Shown here piece after piece: positions 63,001-64,000 of a stretch of DNA of 64,000 nt; positions within the stretch are counted from its first letter, which is position 1; each line of letters opens with the position of its first letter. The notes beneath the pieces are model-generated. The model was not told the origin of the DNA, ran no database searches, and was given only the letters and a program-made list of their open reading frames with translations. The DNA lies in NCBI RefSeq assembly GCF_001723175.1, contig NC_064653.1, forward strand, positions 3,782,001-3,846,000. The letters are read 5' to 3'. Source of the DNA: Penicillium oxalicum. Its lineage: Eukaryota; Ascomycota; Eurotiomycetes; Eurotiales; Aspergillaceae. A program made the position numbers and the translations under genes.

Positions 63001-64000
63001 CTTTTGTGTGGGCGGGGGGAATCTCGCGCGAGTGTGATTAGCTTTCTCTCGACAAGGAGCAAAGGGCCAGTCACATTCGCGTCTGGGCACAGCAGCTCTG
63101 TAAGGCCGTCACAGAAGAGCGGAGCTCCTCAAGCCGGCGAGCCAACTACTGCGCTGCACCGTTCCAAGAACCAAGAGTTGTAGTGTCCCTGTACCTCACC
63201 CGCACGTCGATACACTCCCAAACTCTAGCCCAATTCTCACACGCTTTATAAGCGTTGCTTAGAGATATGAAGCTGAGCGACCCGGTGCTGAAATAACCAA
63301 GGTTAGAGCAGGCTGATCGGCGACAAGTGTGGGTGAAAGTTGGGTGAAAGGCCCCTCGCGTGCCCCCAAAAAGTCAAAGTGGTTCAGGGCGATCACGAGG
63401 AAGGCGCGCAAGCCTGCTGAGTGCTGAGAGTGGCCAGCCTTATGTCATCTGACTCGGTCCAGCCCCGACCCAAAAAGGGAACGAATGCGCCGTTTAGTGC
63501 TGAGTGAAGAGAGAACCGATTTCTCCACCGATCACTCGGTGTTAGAGGCGACTGAGTACTGCAATGAGCTATTTCATCACAGACCACATGCTCATTGAAT
63601 GTTTCAGAAGGTGAAATAATCACGACGATGGAAGATTTTGGGACCGGTGCTTTTCTGGAATGTTCACGCCCTCTGAAACCCCGTGTCCGTGCCGGAGGCC
63701 TGTTGATCCCGGCGAATGACGGACAATACTGAGTTCGCTGTGTTTGACCGAGGTTCCACGCAATAGTCTCAGCGTTGTCGGAGCACGAAGCTCTGTGCTG
63801 TTTCCTGCACTCAAAACTCGATTCGATCTCCGGACGAAATGCGATGGTGAAAATCACCACTACCGTGGACTTTTGGAACACAATGAAAGGAAGCGCGGCA
63901 TAGGACCGACGGAACCTGATTCAACCGGGTACCGGGACTTGCTAGAGAAAGCCGAGAAAACCGCTCGATTCGATGAAATGCAGTCAGAGCAGAGCGCAGC
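60034..64000. other. About 4 kb upstream of vosA, no supported gene
   Basis: The sequence near 60034-61100 is purine-rich on the plus strand, so the minus strand is C/T-rich, as expected for the vosA leader and promoter. Further right the composition is more even. Open frames at 61630-61980 (+), 62031-62332 (+) and 63393-63881 (-) have no recognisable domain or exon structure. The region may extend beyond the window, so a gene at the right edge cannot be excluded. Confidence 0.5.
61416..61428 (-). promoter_or_regulatory. Paired CATTCY motifs (AbaA-type site) upstream of vosA
   Basis: On the minus strand the sequence reads CATTCCACATTCT, two CATTCY hexamers in direct repeat separated by one base. 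The site lies about 1.4 kb upstream of the vosA start. CATTCY is the published consensus of the conidiation regulator AbaA, a TEF/ATTS protein, and vosA is an AbaA target in Aspergillus. Single copies also occur at 60256-60261 and 60475-60480. Hexamers of this kind arise often by chance; only the pairing makes this one stand out. Confidence 0.3.

Noticed and set aside
63393..63881. A 162-codon minus-strand open frame near the right edge
   Set aside because: It has no domain, signal sequence or intron structure and sits in noncoding-looking sequence. A loose 33-base similarity between 63609 and 63844 inside it is too weak to call a repeat.
1..64000. CRISPR arrays, tRNA or rRNA genes, secondary-metabolite cluster
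   Set aside because: No regularly spaced repeats, no cloverleaf with a matching T-loop, and no PKS, NRPS or terpene synthase genes were recognised. A tRNA could still be missed by eye.

Overview
The window is nuclear DNA from a filamentous ascomycete, almost certainly a Eurotiales mould (Penicillium or Aspergillus; the genus cannot be settled by eye). The reasons are short introns of about 50-115 nt with GTRNGT donors and CTAAC-like branch points, pyrimidine-rich leaders, and close matches to PpoA, VosA, Tom1/HUWE1, Tsc13, ribosomal protein S6 and PRPP synthetase of this order. No CRISPR array, prokaryotic operon, rRNA, tRNA, intact transposon or secondary-metabolite cluster was recognised.

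Layout, left to right: an Mnn11-like GT34 mannosyltransferase (+); enoyl-CoA reductase tsc13 (-); a 3.26 kb divergent gap; the dual-domain fatty-acid oxygenase ppoA (+); a giant HECT ubiquitin ligase of the Tom1/HUWE1 type (+, about 12.4 kb, with an apparent frameshift); PRPP synthetase (+); rps6 (-, six exons with a 21-nt micro-exon); a membrane-anchored SGNH/GDSL hydrolase (+); a 5.6 kb pyrimidine-rich gap; an HMG-box transcription factor (+); a SNF2-family ATPase (-); two related small C2H2 zinc-finger genes (+); a nicotinamide riboside kinase (+); an unrecognised 790-aa protein with one membrane segment (-); the velvet regulator vosA (-, nine exons); and about 4 kb of sequence upstream of vosA with no convincing gene.

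Most genes are unlinked housekeeping functions: lipid elongation, nucleotide and NAD precursor synthesis, translation, ubiquitination and Golgi glycosylation. Developmental control stands out. PpoA makes psi-factor oxylipins that tune sexual and asexual sporulation, VosA controls spore maturation and viability, and the HMG-box protein is a plausible third regulator. These three have the largest upstream intergenic regions in the window. I did not find an undescribed multi-gene system. The best leads are the divergent C2H2 pair with matching intron positions, the unknown membrane protein, two strong dyad-symmetric elements (31803-31850 and 50409-50440), and two apparent reading-frame breaks at C-runs that could be assembly errors or real events.

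Exon coordinates were worked out by hand from splice consensus and reading-frame continuity. Comparisons with named proteins rest on memory of those families, not on a search.
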